Shown here: one piece after another, positions 53,936 through 62,708 of the stretch
Position numbering within the stretch: the first letter of the stretch is position 1
Layout: every line of letters begins with the position of its first letter
Assembly (NCBI GenBank): GCA_020052415.1
Contig: JAGVPB010000078.1
Coordinates: 62,001-126,000 of the forward strand
DNA length: 64,000 nucleotides
Direction of reading: 5' to 3'
DNA from: Bacteroidales bacterium
GTDB lineage: Bacteria; Bacteroidota; Bacteroidia; Bacteroidales; JAADJA01
Program-made: the position numbers and the translations under genes
Notes under the pieces: generated by a model
The model's database searches: none
Seen by the model: only the letters and a program-made list of their open reading frames with translations
What the model was told of the DNA's origin: nothing

Positions 53936-54985
53936 ATGATTTTCAGATACACAATATTCTGTTCCATGTTAATGATATGCCTGTTGATACGTGCACAGGA
54001 CAATACCATTAACAATACTGAAAAGGAGTATCATTATTTACAGCAAACCTTAAACAAAGAGACCACTAACCACGAAAAGGATACAACCAATTTAAAAATT
54101 CTTCATCCTGCATCTTTACCCTCCTGGTTAGCCAGCCTGCCTCCCTCTGATGAAAACATCAGCTACGCATTGGGAATTTCTGATCCGGGGATGGATGAAG
54201 AATCAGCCTTTAAACTTGCAGAATCAAGGGCAAAATCGGTCATCGGATTACTGACACATCCCAGGATAACAAGCATGATAGATAATTTTTCGAATGAAGA
54301 ATACAATACCCGGTCCGACGAATTTGTCACGAAATATGAAAATATCTTCAACATCGAAACAAATCTGGCTTCAACCGCCAATAATTTCGAGATCGTAAAT
54401 CAATATTTTACTTCATTTGGAGAGGCTGTTGTTTTAATGAAATACAACCATGGCGCATCAGCTCCTGAGTTATATGATACGACCAGAGTAATGGTTAATA
54501 CCTACCAGGTCGAACGACAGAAGTCGGACAAGTATGAAATTGAGGACAGGTATGAAATCGAGGGATTTATGAAAACAGGGAACGACAGCCTGGATAACCT
54601 TTCTTTCTCTTATTCTTACAAATCACTCAATAATCTCGTTGAGATCGAATCAAGATTCGGGTACGAAGTTTTACCCTTTCCTTATGCTAATTTCAGATAC
54701 ATGGAAACTTCAGACAGCCTTTCCACGATTATAAGTGAGAATCTTACTCGCAAGCTGAATTATGGTTTATGGAAAGCATACATTGAAACTTTAACCAAAA
54801 AAATAGCCCTGCTTTCCCATGCACTTTCAGGAAATATTAAACAAGTCGGCGATGATTATTCATCGCAAAATAAAAATTTGTCAAGAGAAATTTCAGAGTC
54901 CAATCCATCATTTAAGATCAATTGCATTCAGATCAGCAACAATTGCATTACCATTGATGTAGATTACCTGAATAAACCAAAATAA
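53936..54985 (+). CDS. exported LPP20-like protein
   Basis: 349 residues from ATG 53936, giving a signal peptide (FRYTIFCSMLMICLLIRAQ); a GTG six codons earlier is less likely. The segment PSWLASLPPSDENISYALGI followed by DEESAFKLAESRAKSVIGL resembles the LPP20 core (P-x-W..YA-G-x-A..A..A-x-x-R-A). No other domain was recognised in the second half, which is strand-rich with YEIEDRYEIEGF. It lies 10 bp before the next gene, so co-transcription is almost certain. Confidence 0.75.
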   Translation: MIFRYTIFCSMLMICLLIRAQDNTINNTEKEYHYLQQTLNKETTNHEKDTTNLKILHPASLPSWLASLPPSDENISYALGISDPGMDEESAFKLAESRAKSVIGLLTHPRITSMIDNFSNEEYNTRSDEFVTKYENIFNIETNLASTANNFEIVNQYFTSFGEAVVLMKYNHGASAPELYDTTRVMVNTYQVERQKSDKYEIEDRYEIEGFMKTGNDSLDNLSFSYSYKSLNNLVEIESRFGYEVLPFPYANFRYMETSDSLSTIISENLTRKLNYGLWKAYIETLTKKIALLSHALSGNIKQVGDDYSSQNKNLSREISESNPSFKINCIQISNNCITIDVDYLNKPK

Positions 54986-54995
54986 TGAAAATATT

Positions 54996-57650
54996 ATGAA
55001 TACGAAAACCTTACTTGTCATATTTGCAGCATTGGTTATAAGTGTGTATCTCAAAGCACAGACTTTTGAAGAATATAAGAAGCAAAAAACCTCTGAAATG
55101 GAAGCTTTCAAACAGAAACAGAAGGAATTCATGGACCGGATGCAAAAGGAATTCGATGATTATGTAAAACAAAAAGACCAGGAATATGCTGCATACCTGA
55201 AAAAGCAATGGGAACAGATGAATGTGATGAAAGGCATTGAACCCCCGCAAAAGCCTAAGCCACCTGTTGCCCCTGAATACAAGCCCGAAACAGAAAGGGA
55301 GGGTCAATGGGCAAAAATGCCCGCATTGAAACCAACCATGAATGTTAAAAAAGAAACCGCGAAGCAAATTAAAACACCCATGGTCCAAAAGTCAGAAGAA
55401 GAAACCTATGATAAAACCAATATGACTTTTGGATTTTTTGGAATCCGTATAGTACTTGATTATGACCAGATGGTTAAAATTGACCCGCCTGCAGTAATCA
55501 ATCCCGCATCCATCAGCGGATTTTGGGAAAAACTTAGCGGTACAAATTATAACGGCCTCATTGACCAGCTTCAGAGCTACAAAACCACTATGAACCTTAA
55601 TGACTGGGCTTATTATTTATTGATTCAAAAATTTGCTCAGACACTATACCCTGCTTCACCTTCAGGTGAAGACCTATTGGTTTGGGGACTCATGACCCGC
55701 TCAGGATTTAAAACCAGGGTCGCTTATGCCAATAACAAATTAAGTGTCCTTATCCCCTCAAAATATACGCTGTACTCTAAGAGCTTTTTTACCAGCGGTG
55801 GACTGAATTATTATTTTATGCGCGATATCGGTACCAGTATTTATACCTACGATAAGGACTACCCTGATGCAAATAGCCTTGTGGATTTTGCCATCAGCAG
55901 TCCGTTAAGTTTATCGAAAGAGGTATCCCAAAAATCATTGAGCTTTAATTACATGAATAAGCCCTATTCCTTTAATTTCTACTTCAATAAAAACCTGATA
56001 GATTTTTATAAAGATTATCCCCAGGCCGATCTGAATGTTTACTTTGATGCTCCGGTTTCTGCAGAAACGAAAGAGTCAGTTCTTGAAAATTTTAAACCTG
56101 TCATTGGAGGGATGTCTGAACAGGAAGCTGTCGGCTTTTTACTGAGGTTCGTACAAACCGCTTTCAAATACGAAACGGACCAACAGCAGTTTGCAAAGGA
56201 AAAGTTTTTCTTTCCGGAGGAAATTTTCTTTTATCCCTATTCCGACTGCGAGGACCGCTCAATATTCTTTGCTTATCTCGTTAAAACCTTGCTGAACAAT
56301 AAGGTCATCGGGATTGAATATCCGAGCCATATTTCAACCGCAGTTAAATTCAATTCGGATGTTGAGGGTGATTATGTCATGTACAAGGGTGAAAAATATG
56401 TTATCGCGGATCCAACATTCGAAAATGCACCTGTCGGGATGGCAATGCCCGAATTCAGGAATGTGGAAGGAAAGATCATAGAACTAGACGAACTGATGTA
56501 CACCGGTTCAAATACTAAATCCATTTGGGAACTCGCCCAAAAATCCGGCGGACAAAGAGGCAACAACATGAGGGACATCGTTTTTGATGAACAGGAAAAT
56601 GCCTTCCTCACCGGATATTTTAATGGTCAGGCTGCATTTGGAAATTACACTCTTAAATCAGAATATGATCCGGCGAAACGAAGCGTTTTTGTAGCCAAAT
56701 TTAATAAGGAAGGAAATGTTATTTGGGCAAAGAAAGCCACCGGCCCTAACAGTTGCACGGGATTTTCCATTTTATATGATGCGGGTGGTAATATTTATGT
56801 ATCGGGATCATTTAGCGGAAAAATAGAATTTGAAAATGGAATTACTTCGTTGCAATGTATGGAAGGGATGAATGACGTTTTCATCGCCAAATATACCAAA
56901 GACGGGATGTTCAAATGGGCATTGAAGGTTGGGCTGGACACCTATCCTCAGGAAAATTACCTCACCTACTTAACAAAATGTTCATCCGACGGGATCGGCA
57001 AAGGGACTACCTTTTATAATGAAAATGAAAATTTCAGCAATTTCGGATTACAGTTCGGGCCGATGGGCTTAATCTACCTCACCGGCACATTTCAAAATAC
57101 AGCCGGTGTAACGATCGGGAGTTTAGCAATGAACACGAACGAAATAAAATCATTCAACATCATTGAAAGCCTTAAGGCGGAAAGTGATAAACTGATAGCA
57201 GCTAAATACGAACGGACCATTGCAGGTGTATTTTCTGTGATGAACATGGTAAAGCTTTCGGGTGTCAGAATATCAGGAGAAGACGTAAAAAAGGCTTTTG
57301 ACAAGTATAATCCCTCATTTAAAAAGTTGTATCCTGAAATCTATGAAAATATTGGTAAAATCAATTTCATGCTGAACAACGACGGCATCATTAAACTTGA
57401 AACTGTTGACGGCGCATCGTCTGTCATTGACAAATTAAAAATCTCAAGCGGCACTACTCTTAAAATAGTATCATTTGAAAATGGAGATGCGCAGATTGAT
57501 GTACTTTCGGGGATTGCTGTCGGTAAACTCGTCGTATGGTTCGACCTGAATTATGTTAAGCTGTATAAAACCAATGGCAACCTGCTGTTTGATTATGACT
57601 CCGATCATACACAAAAGCTGATGAATATTAAAACCGATATACTTGAATAA
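54996..57650 (+). CDS. exported protein with coiled coil, transglutaminase-like domain and SBBP-type repeats
   Basis: 884 residues. Signal peptide LLVIFAALVISVYLKAQ, then a charged coiled coil (about 25-75: KQKTSEMEAFKQKQKEF and similar). A transglutaminase-like core (about 375-495) has the triad candidates in YPYSDCEDRSIFFAYL (Cys), YPSHISTAVKF (His) and VIADPTF (Asp). Further on are SBBP-like beta-propeller repeats (AFLTGYFNGQAAFGNYTL, VFVAKFNKEGNVIWAKKA, IYVSGSFSGKIEFENGI, VFIAKYTKDGMFKWALK). Bacterial transglutaminase-like proteins of this kind are usually peptidases or protein-modifying enzymes. The pairing with the caspase-like gene suggests a common proteolytic or cross-linking process. 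Confidence 0.85.
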   Translation: MNTKTLLVIFAALVISVYLKAQTFEEYKKQKTSEMEAFKQKQKEFMDRMQKEFDDYVKQKDQEYAAYLKKQWEQMNVMKGIEPPQKPKPPVAPEYKPETEREGQWAKMPALKPTMNVKKETAKQIKTPMVQKSEEETYDKTNMTFGFFGIRIVLDYDQMVKIDPPAVINPASISGFWEKLSGTNYNGLIDQLQSYKTTMNLNDWAYYLLIQKFAQTLYPASPSGEDLLVWGLMTRSGFKTRVAYANNKLSVLIPSKYTLYSKSFFTSGGLNYYFMRDIGTSIYTYDKDYPDANSLVDFAISSPLSLSKEVSQKSLSFNYMNKPYSFNFYFNKNLIDFYKDYPQADLNVYFDAPVSAETKESVLENFKPVIGGMSEQEAVGFLLRFVQTAFKYETDQQQFAKEKFFFPEEIFFYPYSDCEDRSIFFAYLVKTLLNNKVIGIEYPSHISTAVKFNSDVEGDYVMYKGEKYVIADPTFENAPVGMAMPEFRNVEGKIIELDELMYTGSNTKSIWELAQKSGGQRGNNMRDIVFDEQENAFLTGYFNGQAAFGNYTLKSEYDPAKRSVFVAKFNKEGNVIWAKKATGPNSCTGFSILYDAGGNIYVSGSFSGKIEFENGITSLQCMEGMNDVFIAKYTKDGMFKWALKVGLDTYPQENYLTYLTKCSSDGIGKGTTFYNENENFSNFGLQFGPMGLIYLTGTFQNTAGVTIGSLAMNTNEIKSFNIIESLKAESDKLIAAKYERTIAGVFSVMNMVKLSGVRISGEDVKKAFDKYNPSFKKLYPEIYENIGKINFMLNNDGIIKLETVDGASSVIDKLKISSGTTLKIVSFENGDAQIDVLSGIAVGKLVVWFDLNYVKLYKTNGNLLFDYDSDHTQKLMNIKTDILE

Positions 57651-57674
57651 TTGGCAAATATTAAACTACTCCGA

Positions 57675-58688
57675 ATGAAAATAAATTTTATAAAAGCAAC
57701 TGCAGTCATCGGGCTGATTGGATTAATAGCCGGTCTGTTTTCAGATTGTAAAAAGATTGACCTTGTCCGGATCGCTGCTGTAAAAACCGATCCGGTTACA
57801 ATTATATACACCGATGGAGCTACCGTTTACGGTAATATAATTGACCTTGGTGAGGACGATAATATACAGGATTTTGGATTTTGCTGGTTCCCCGGAAGTT
57901 CATTGCCAACTATTAATGATCCGCATTTAGGTCTGGGAGAAACTTCATTATTGGGTTTCTTTTCGGCAACCATCTATGGATTACAACCCAACACCGACTA
58001 CAATGTCAGGTCGTATGTGAAAGACGCCAATGGTGTTAATTATGGAAATCCAGAAAGTTTTCATACCCTAACGGGTGGAATTTCACCAACATGGCTGAAT
58101 TACGACGATGGTACTAATTTTACAGGCGTCGGACTGACGGATGGTTCAAATTTTGATTATGCCGTTCGATTCCCGACTCAGATGCTTACTCAATACAACG
58201 GATTCAGAATTACAAAAATTCGTTTCTTCCCAAAAGTAGCTGCACAATATCATGTTGAGGTGTACGAAGGAGTAAATCCACCCGACTTTGTTTATTATGA
58301 AGACGTACCCAATCCGGTAATCAATGGATGGACAGAATATAATCCTACCAATCAGTATTATATCAATTCTGCTGTTGAAGTATGGGTTGGGATATGGGTA
58401 ACAGATTATATAACGGGAACCTACCCCGGAGGTGTTGATGACGGACCAGCCATTGCCGGTGCGGGCGACATGATCTCTTTTGATAACGGGCTTAGCTGGG
58501 TGTCGCTTTATGCCGACAACCCGGCTCTGAATTATAACTGGAATCTTCAGGTTTATATCACCAATCAGAAAGGGGAGGAATTCCTGATGAATAACGAAAT
58601 TCATTTCGAATTAAAAGAAAAGCCTGTATCAGAAACAGGTATTTCCAGGTCAAAACCCATTTCTGAAATTGAAAATTTGAATTATTAA
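57675..58688 (+). CDS. lipoprotein with fibronectin-III-like domain
   Basis: 337 residues from ATG 57675 (MKINFIKATAVIGLIGL), with a possible lipoprotein cysteine in AGLFSDCKK. Residues about 30-135 read as a FN3-like domain (VTIIYTDGATVYGNIIDLGE to LQPNTDYNVRSYVKDANGVN). The remainder (SPTWLNYDDGTNFTGVGL, ITKIRFFPKVAAQYHVEVYE) is a second beta-sandwich as found in many Bacteroidota surface proteins. No catalytic feature. It follows the transglutaminase-like gene by 24 bp. Confidence 0.75.
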   Translation: MKINFIKATAVIGLIGLIAGLFSDCKKIDLVRIAAVKTDPVTIIYTDGATVYGNIIDLGEDDNIQDFGFCWFPGSSLPTINDPHLGLGETSLLGFFSATIYGLQPNTDYNVRSYVKDANGVNYGNPESFHTLTGGISPTWLNYDDGTNFTGVGLTDGSNFDYAVRFPTQMLTQYNGFRITKIRFFPKVAAQYHVEVYEGVNPPDFVYYEDVPNPVINGWTEYNPTNQYYINSAVEVWVGIWVTDYITGTYPGGVDDGPAIAGAGDMISFDNGLSWVSLYADNPALNYNWNLQVYITNQKGEEFLMNNEIHFELKEKPVSETGISRSKPISEIENLNY

Positions 58689-58707
58689 AATCATCAATGC
58701 ATTGATC

Positions 58708-59544
58708 ATGAAAAACAGTAACCTCATAAAACTCATTCTGGTAGTTTCAGGCTTATTAATATCTTGTGGGAATATGCTTTACTCGCAATCAGCAGCAAAG
58801 ATTGAAAATATCCGATTCGACGCCGAGGGTTCCAAACTGGTAATCTATTATGACATTACTAAATTTAAGGAGGGCGAAACCTTTGAAATTTGGGTTAAAA
58901 TAATAACAGCTTCAGGAAAAACCATTATCCCTGTTTCAGTGATAGGCGATGTAAACAAAGGAGTATCTGGTGGAACAGGAAAAAGGATAGTTTGGGATGC
59001 TGAAACAGATAATGCCCTGATTGAGGAGGAATTTTCAGTGGAGGTATTTGGCCGTTCGGAAAGCAGAAAAGAAGTCAGTAGTCCGAAGGACACGCAAAAA
59101 GATAAAGAGAAACCGGCAGTGGTAAAGGCTGAAAAATCTGGTATTAGTGTTCCGGGCGCAATGGCTTTTTCACTTTTGCTTCCGGGGCTCGGCAACCGGA
59201 TCGCCAAAGGCCAGGGTGCGCAATGGCTGCTTGGAATTGCAGGCTATGCGTGTATTGCAGGCTCGGTGGTAATGAACAATGCTGCTTACAACTCTTATGA
59301 AGATTATAAGATAGCTGGTACTGCCGATGAACGGGATGATTTGTTTACCCAATCCGAACTTCAAAATAATTCTGCTAAAATATTTGCGGGACTGGCCATC
59401 GGTATTTGGGTTGGTGATCTGATATGGACGGGTATTCAGGCGGGAAAGGCCCGAAAAAAATCAGGGTACTCAAATGTATCCTTAAACTATTTTTATGATC
59501 CGTATTTTAAGAAGCCTATGATTGGATTGAATTATCGGTTTTAG
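58708..59544 (+). CDS. exported protein with DUF5683-like membrane domain
   Basis: 278 residues from ATG 58708; a TTG two codons earlier is the alternative. After a signal peptide (LIKLILVVSGLLISCGN) comes a beta domain (IRFDAEGSKLVIYYDITKFK to GGTGKRIVWDAETD), a charged linker, then a hydrophobic part (AMAFSLLLPGLGNRIAKGQG, LGIAGYACIAGSVVMNNAAY, FAGLAIGIWVGDLIWTGIQA) resembling DUF5683/P5-type proteins. The last residues are strand-like (GLNYRF). It immediately precedes the caspase-like gene. Confidence 0.7.
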   Translation: MKNSNLIKLILVVSGLLISCGNMLYSQSAAKIENIRFDAEGSKLVIYYDITKFKEGETFEIWVKIITASGKTIIPVSVIGDVNKGVSGGTGKRIVWDAETDNALIEEEFSVEVFGRSESRKEVSSPKDTQKDKEKPAVVKAEKSGISVPGAMAFSLLLPGLGNRIAKGQGAQWLLGIAGYACIAGSVVMNNAAYNSYEDYKIAGTADERDDLFTQSELQNNSAKIFAGLAIGIWVGDLIWTGIQAGKARKKSGYSNVSLNYFYDPYFKKPMIGLNYRF

Positions 59545-59573
59545 TTTGTATGAAAAATAAAATTCCAATAATA

Positions 59574-61280
59574 ATGAAGACAAAATTCATATTTATTCTT
59601 CTGCTTTTAATACCGTTTGTCCTGAATAGTCAGGTGATCTCAGGCAAAAGTGAGAAGAAAAAAGTAACATTTACCAAAACGGAACGATCGGTGGTAACCA
59701 AACTTCCCGATCTGGTGATTACCGGTGAAAAATTCACGGATGAGAACCAGAACAATTTTATTGATGCCACTGAGAAATGTCAGATCAGCCTGAACGTCGA
59801 GAATATTGGCGAAGGCATTGCCAATAAAGTAAACGTCAAAGTCTCATTGAGAAACCAGGCTGTGAAAGGCCTTGATTTTGTGAACACCTTCGTTTTAGGA
59901 GATTTGGCTGGAAACAGCAGCAAAAATGTTTACATCCCGGTCACAGGTAATCTATCCCTTGAAGACGGGCTTGCTGAATTTGTGATCGAAGTGCAGGAAG
60001 AACGCGGATTGGATGCTTACCCTCTGGAAATCAAGATTGAAACCAAAAAATTTGCAAGTCCCAGTGTAATTGTTGCTGATGCAGTTTTCAGTACGGAAGA
60101 TGGGGGCATGATCAAACTTAACTATCCGATCAACCTTAAAGTCATTGTTCAAAACGTTGGACAGGGTGATGCAAGGAATGTGGTTACAGAATTCAAGCTT
60201 CCAAATGCCAATTGCATTTTCTTAGGAGAAAAAAACCGGTTCGATATCGGTAATCTTGCACGGGGTGCAACTTCCGAACTCGAATTCCTTTTTACTGCTA
60301 CCCGGCGTTATGTATTAAATGAAATCCCGGTATTGGTTGACATCAGTGAATCGCTGAATAAATATGCAAGAGATACTACTTTATCGGTCGGGCTTGAGCA
60401 AAAATTAACAGCCCGAAGTGAAGTTGTAATCGCAGGGATTACCACTCAAACAGAAGACATAAAGGTTGCCTCCCTAACTTCGGATGTGGATAAAAACATT
60501 CCTGTTAACCGGACAAAACAGCCTTACTGCTATGCCCTGATCATTGGAAATGAAGACTATGCACGGTATCAGCTTGGGCTTAATACGGAAGCCAATGTAG
60601 AATTTGCAAGGAACGATGCAACGATTTTTAAAGATTATGCTATAAAAACCCTCGGAGTTGATGAAATCAACACACATTTATTGCTGGATGCTACCACGGG
60701 TGAAATTTCGCAAAAGATTGATCTTATATCAAAGCTTGCATCAAAAAGCAGTCCGCAGGCTGAAATTCTTTTCTTTTATGCAGGCCATGGCTTGCCGGAT
60801 GAAGAAACGAAAACGCCTTATCTTATCCCGGTGGATGTTACGGGAACCAATCTAAGTTCAGCAATAAAATTAGAGGATATCTATAAAAAATTTGCCGAAA
60901 GCGGGGCGGGAAAGGTTACCGTTTTTCTGGATGCCTGTTTTAGCGGAGGAGGCAGAGATGCAGGATTGATCGCTGCCCGCGGAGTGAAAGTGAAAGCAAA
61001 AGAAAACCTGATCATGGGCAATGTGGTTGTATTTACTGCCAGCAGCGGAGAGCAATCGGCAATGCCTTACAAAAAGGAACAACACGGAATGTTCACTTAT
61101 TTTCTTCTGAAGAAGTTAAAGGAAACAAAGGGAGATATTACATACAGCGCACTGGCAGATTATATTTCGAGCAATGTTTCTATCGAGTCTTTGCGTGTGA
61201 ACCAAAAGGAGCAGGACCCTAAGATTAATGTTAGTCCGGATATTGAGAATGTATGGCAAAACTGGAAGTTCGTTCAGTAA
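59574..61280 (+). CDS. exported caspase-family (C14) peptidase with CARDB-like domain
   Basis: 568 residues from ATG 59574, giving a signal peptide (FIFILLLLIPFVLNSQ); an ATG at 59550 adds eight residues. CARDB-like Ig folds occupy about 40-280 (LPDLVITGEKFTDENQNNFI, CQISLNVENIGEGIANKVNV). The C-terminal caspase domain has the opening YCYALIIGNEDYARY, the histidine in FFYAGHGLPDE and the cysteine in VFLDACFSGGG, plus VVFTASSGEQSA, so the catalytic dyad is intact. Caspase-like bacterial enzymes cleave after basic or acidic residues and act in regulated proteolysis. An exported version should act in the periplasm or at the surface. Confidence 0.92.
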   Translation: MKTKFIFILLLLIPFVLNSQVISGKSEKKKVTFTKTERSVVTKLPDLVITGEKFTDENQNNFIDATEKCQISLNVENIGEGIANKVNVKVSLRNQAVKGLDFVNTFVLGDLAGNSSKNVYIPVTGNLSLEDGLAEFVIEVQEERGLDAYPLEIKIETKKFASPSVIVADAVFSTEDGGMIKLNYPINLKVIVQNVGQGDARNVVTEFKLPNANCIFLGEKNRFDIGNLARGATSELEFLFTATRRYVLNEIPVLVDISESLNKYARDTTLSVGLEQKLTARSEVVIAGITTQTEDIKVASLTSDVDKNIPVNRTKQPYCYALIIGNEDYARYQLGLNTEANVEFARNDATIFKDYAIKTLGVDEINTHLLLDATTGEISQKIDLISKLASKSSPQAEILFFYAGHGLPDEETKTPYLIPVDVTGTNLSSAIKLEDIYKKFAESGAGKVTVFLDACFSGGGRDAGLIAARGVKVKAKENLIMGNVVVFTASSGEQSAMPYKKEQHGMFTYFLLKKLKETKGDITYSALADYISSNVSIESLRVNQKEQDPKINVSPDIENVWQNWKFVQ

Positions 61281-61302
61281 AATTATTCCTGGGTTTTTTT
61301 AG

Positions 61303-61340
61303 CACATAGACACAGTAGAAACATAGAAACACACATAGAA
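61303..61340. repeat. CACATAGA-type repeats upstream of the GxxExxY gene
   Basis: CACATAGA, CACAGTAGA, ACATAGAA and CACACATAGA follow one another in 38 bp. Inverted counterparts (TCTATGTG, CCTATGTG) occur at 61764-61804 beyond the gene. Confidence 0.6.
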
Positions 61341-61343
61341 AAA

Positions 61344-61760
61344 GTGGAAATAACACAGAAATATCTTGATGAACTTACTTATAAAATAATTGGTTGTGCA
61401 ATTGAAGTTCACAAGCATTTGGGTCCCGGCCTGCTGGAAAGCGTCTATGAAAAATGTTTTCTTTATGAACTTGGTTTAAAAGGTCCTCATTATCAATCGC
61501 AGCAAAGGATTCCAATTAGTTATGAGAATATTGAAATGGAAGCGGAATTAAGATATGATGTTCTGGTTGAGAATCAAATTGTTGTGGAATTAAAGTCGAT
61601 TGAAGGAATATTGCCGGTGCATGAAGCGGTATTGCTGACTTACATGAAGATGCTTCAGAAGCCGAAAGGGATCATAATTAATTTTTATTGCACCAACATT
61701 TTTAAAGAAGGGCAAAAAACTATGGTAAATGAATATTATGCTGCCTTGCCAAAAGAATAA
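61344..61760 (+). CDS. GxxExxY protein (PDDEXK_3 family)
   Basis: 138 residues starting at GTG 61344. The namesake motif is in HLGPGLLESVYEKCFLYEL, and the nuclease-like core is AELRYDVLVENQIVVELKSI with D...E-x-K. The C-terminal phrase LLTYMKMLQKPKGIIINF is also conserved. The function is unknown; the family is found scattered in genomes, often next to unrelated genes. Here it interrupts the caspase cluster and is bracketed by inverted CACATAGA-type repeats, which suggests a transferred cassette. Confidence 0.9.
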   Translation: MEITQKYLDELTYKIIGCAIEVHKHLGPGLLESVYEKCFLYELGLKGPHYQSQQRIPISYENIEMEAELRYDVLVENQIVVELKSIEGILPVHEAVLLTYMKMLQKPKGIIINFYCTNIFKEGQKTMVNEYYAALPKE

Positions 61761-61763
61761 TCC

Positions 61764-61804
61764 ATCTATCTATGTGAACCCTATGATCCTATGTTCCTAT
61801 GTGG
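61764..61804. repeat. inverted CACATAGA-type repeats downstream of the GxxExxY gene
   Basis: TCTATGTG, CCTATGAT, CCTATGTT and CCTATGTG run through 41 bp directly after the GxxExxY stop codon. They are inverted relative to the upstream set at 61303-61340. Confidence 0.6.
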
Positions 61805-61850
61805 TAAAAAATATAGATCGAATATTAATCTTAAATGTCACAATTTGAAA

Positions 61851-62690
61851 ATGATAAGAACACAGATACGAGTTATCCTTTTGCTAACGATCTTCGTTTC
61901 CTTGCTTTCACCTTGCAGAGTATTCTCCCAGAAAGAAATCTCTGTTATTGCAAGAGGAACCTACGAAGCCCGTGATCTGACCCTGGAGGAAGTGAAGAAC
62001 AAAGCAATTGATGAAGCCAAGAAAAATGCAATGGTTCAAGCCGGAATTGCTGAAAATGTACAGGTATCTGATTTTCTTTACACTTTCGAGGACGATGAAA
62101 AGTTCAAAGAAATTTTTCAGTCATTCGTTTCCACTGAAACCGGCGCGGAAATTATGGTGGAGGACGTGCAGGAAATTAAGAGAGACATCAATGAATTCGG
62201 CAATATCCTGATCGAGGTAGAGATTTCCGCCGTTATTTACAAACATGATGACAAAAAAGATCCTTCTCTTGTAATAAAGGTTGATGGGATCAGGGAATAT
62301 TATGTTGAAAATGATCCGCTGGATTTCAGTTTCACACCTTCGAAAGACGGGTACCTGAAAATATTCAATGTAACGGATGCGACAGCTTTTATTCTATATC
62401 CATACAATGACCAGGCTTACAGTTACATGAACGATGATCCTGAAAGGATATTCAGGAAGAATGAAAAGGTCCGTTTTCCTGTCAATCGGAACATGGAATA
62501 TTATTATTTCGGTATTGATAATGAAAGTAAAGAGAAAGAATACAATCTGCTGATTTTTGTCTTAACAAAAGAGAATATTCCTTTTATGGAAGATGTAAAA
62601 GTAAATAACATCATGAAGTGGATTTATCAGATACCTTTGGAAGAAAGGATAGTTGAACAATACGGGATAGTTGTTAACAGGAAAAAATAA
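61851..62690 (+). CDS. exported LPP20 / DUF4384-type protein
   Basis: 279 residues from ATG 61851, giving a signal peptide (VILLLTIFVSLLSPCRVFSQ); the longer frame covers the repeats upstream. The first half (VIARGTYEARDLTLEEVKNK, AIDEAKKNAMVQAGI) resembles LPP20-like flagellar-assembly proteins. The second half (PLDFSFTPSKDGYLKIFNVT, ATAFILYPYND, PVNRNMEYYYFGIDN) follows the DUF4384 pattern, often found with caspase-like genes and regulatory proteins. It lies 18 bp before the next gene. Confidence 0.78.
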   Translation: MIRTQIRVILLLTIFVSLLSPCRVFSQKEISVIARGTYEARDLTLEEVKNKAIDEAKKNAMVQAGIAENVQVSDFLYTFEDDEKFKEIFQSFVSTETGAEIMVEDVQEIKRDINEFGNILIEVEISAVIYKHDDKKDPSLVIKVDGIREYYVENDPLDFSFTPSKDGYLKIFNVTDATAFILYPYNDQAYSYMNDDPERIFRKNEKVRFPVNRNMEYYYFGIDNESKEKEYNLLIFVLTKENIPFMEDVKVNNIMKWIYQIPLEERIVEQYGIVVNRKK

Positions 62691-62708
62691 AACATTAAAT
62701 ATTGCAAT

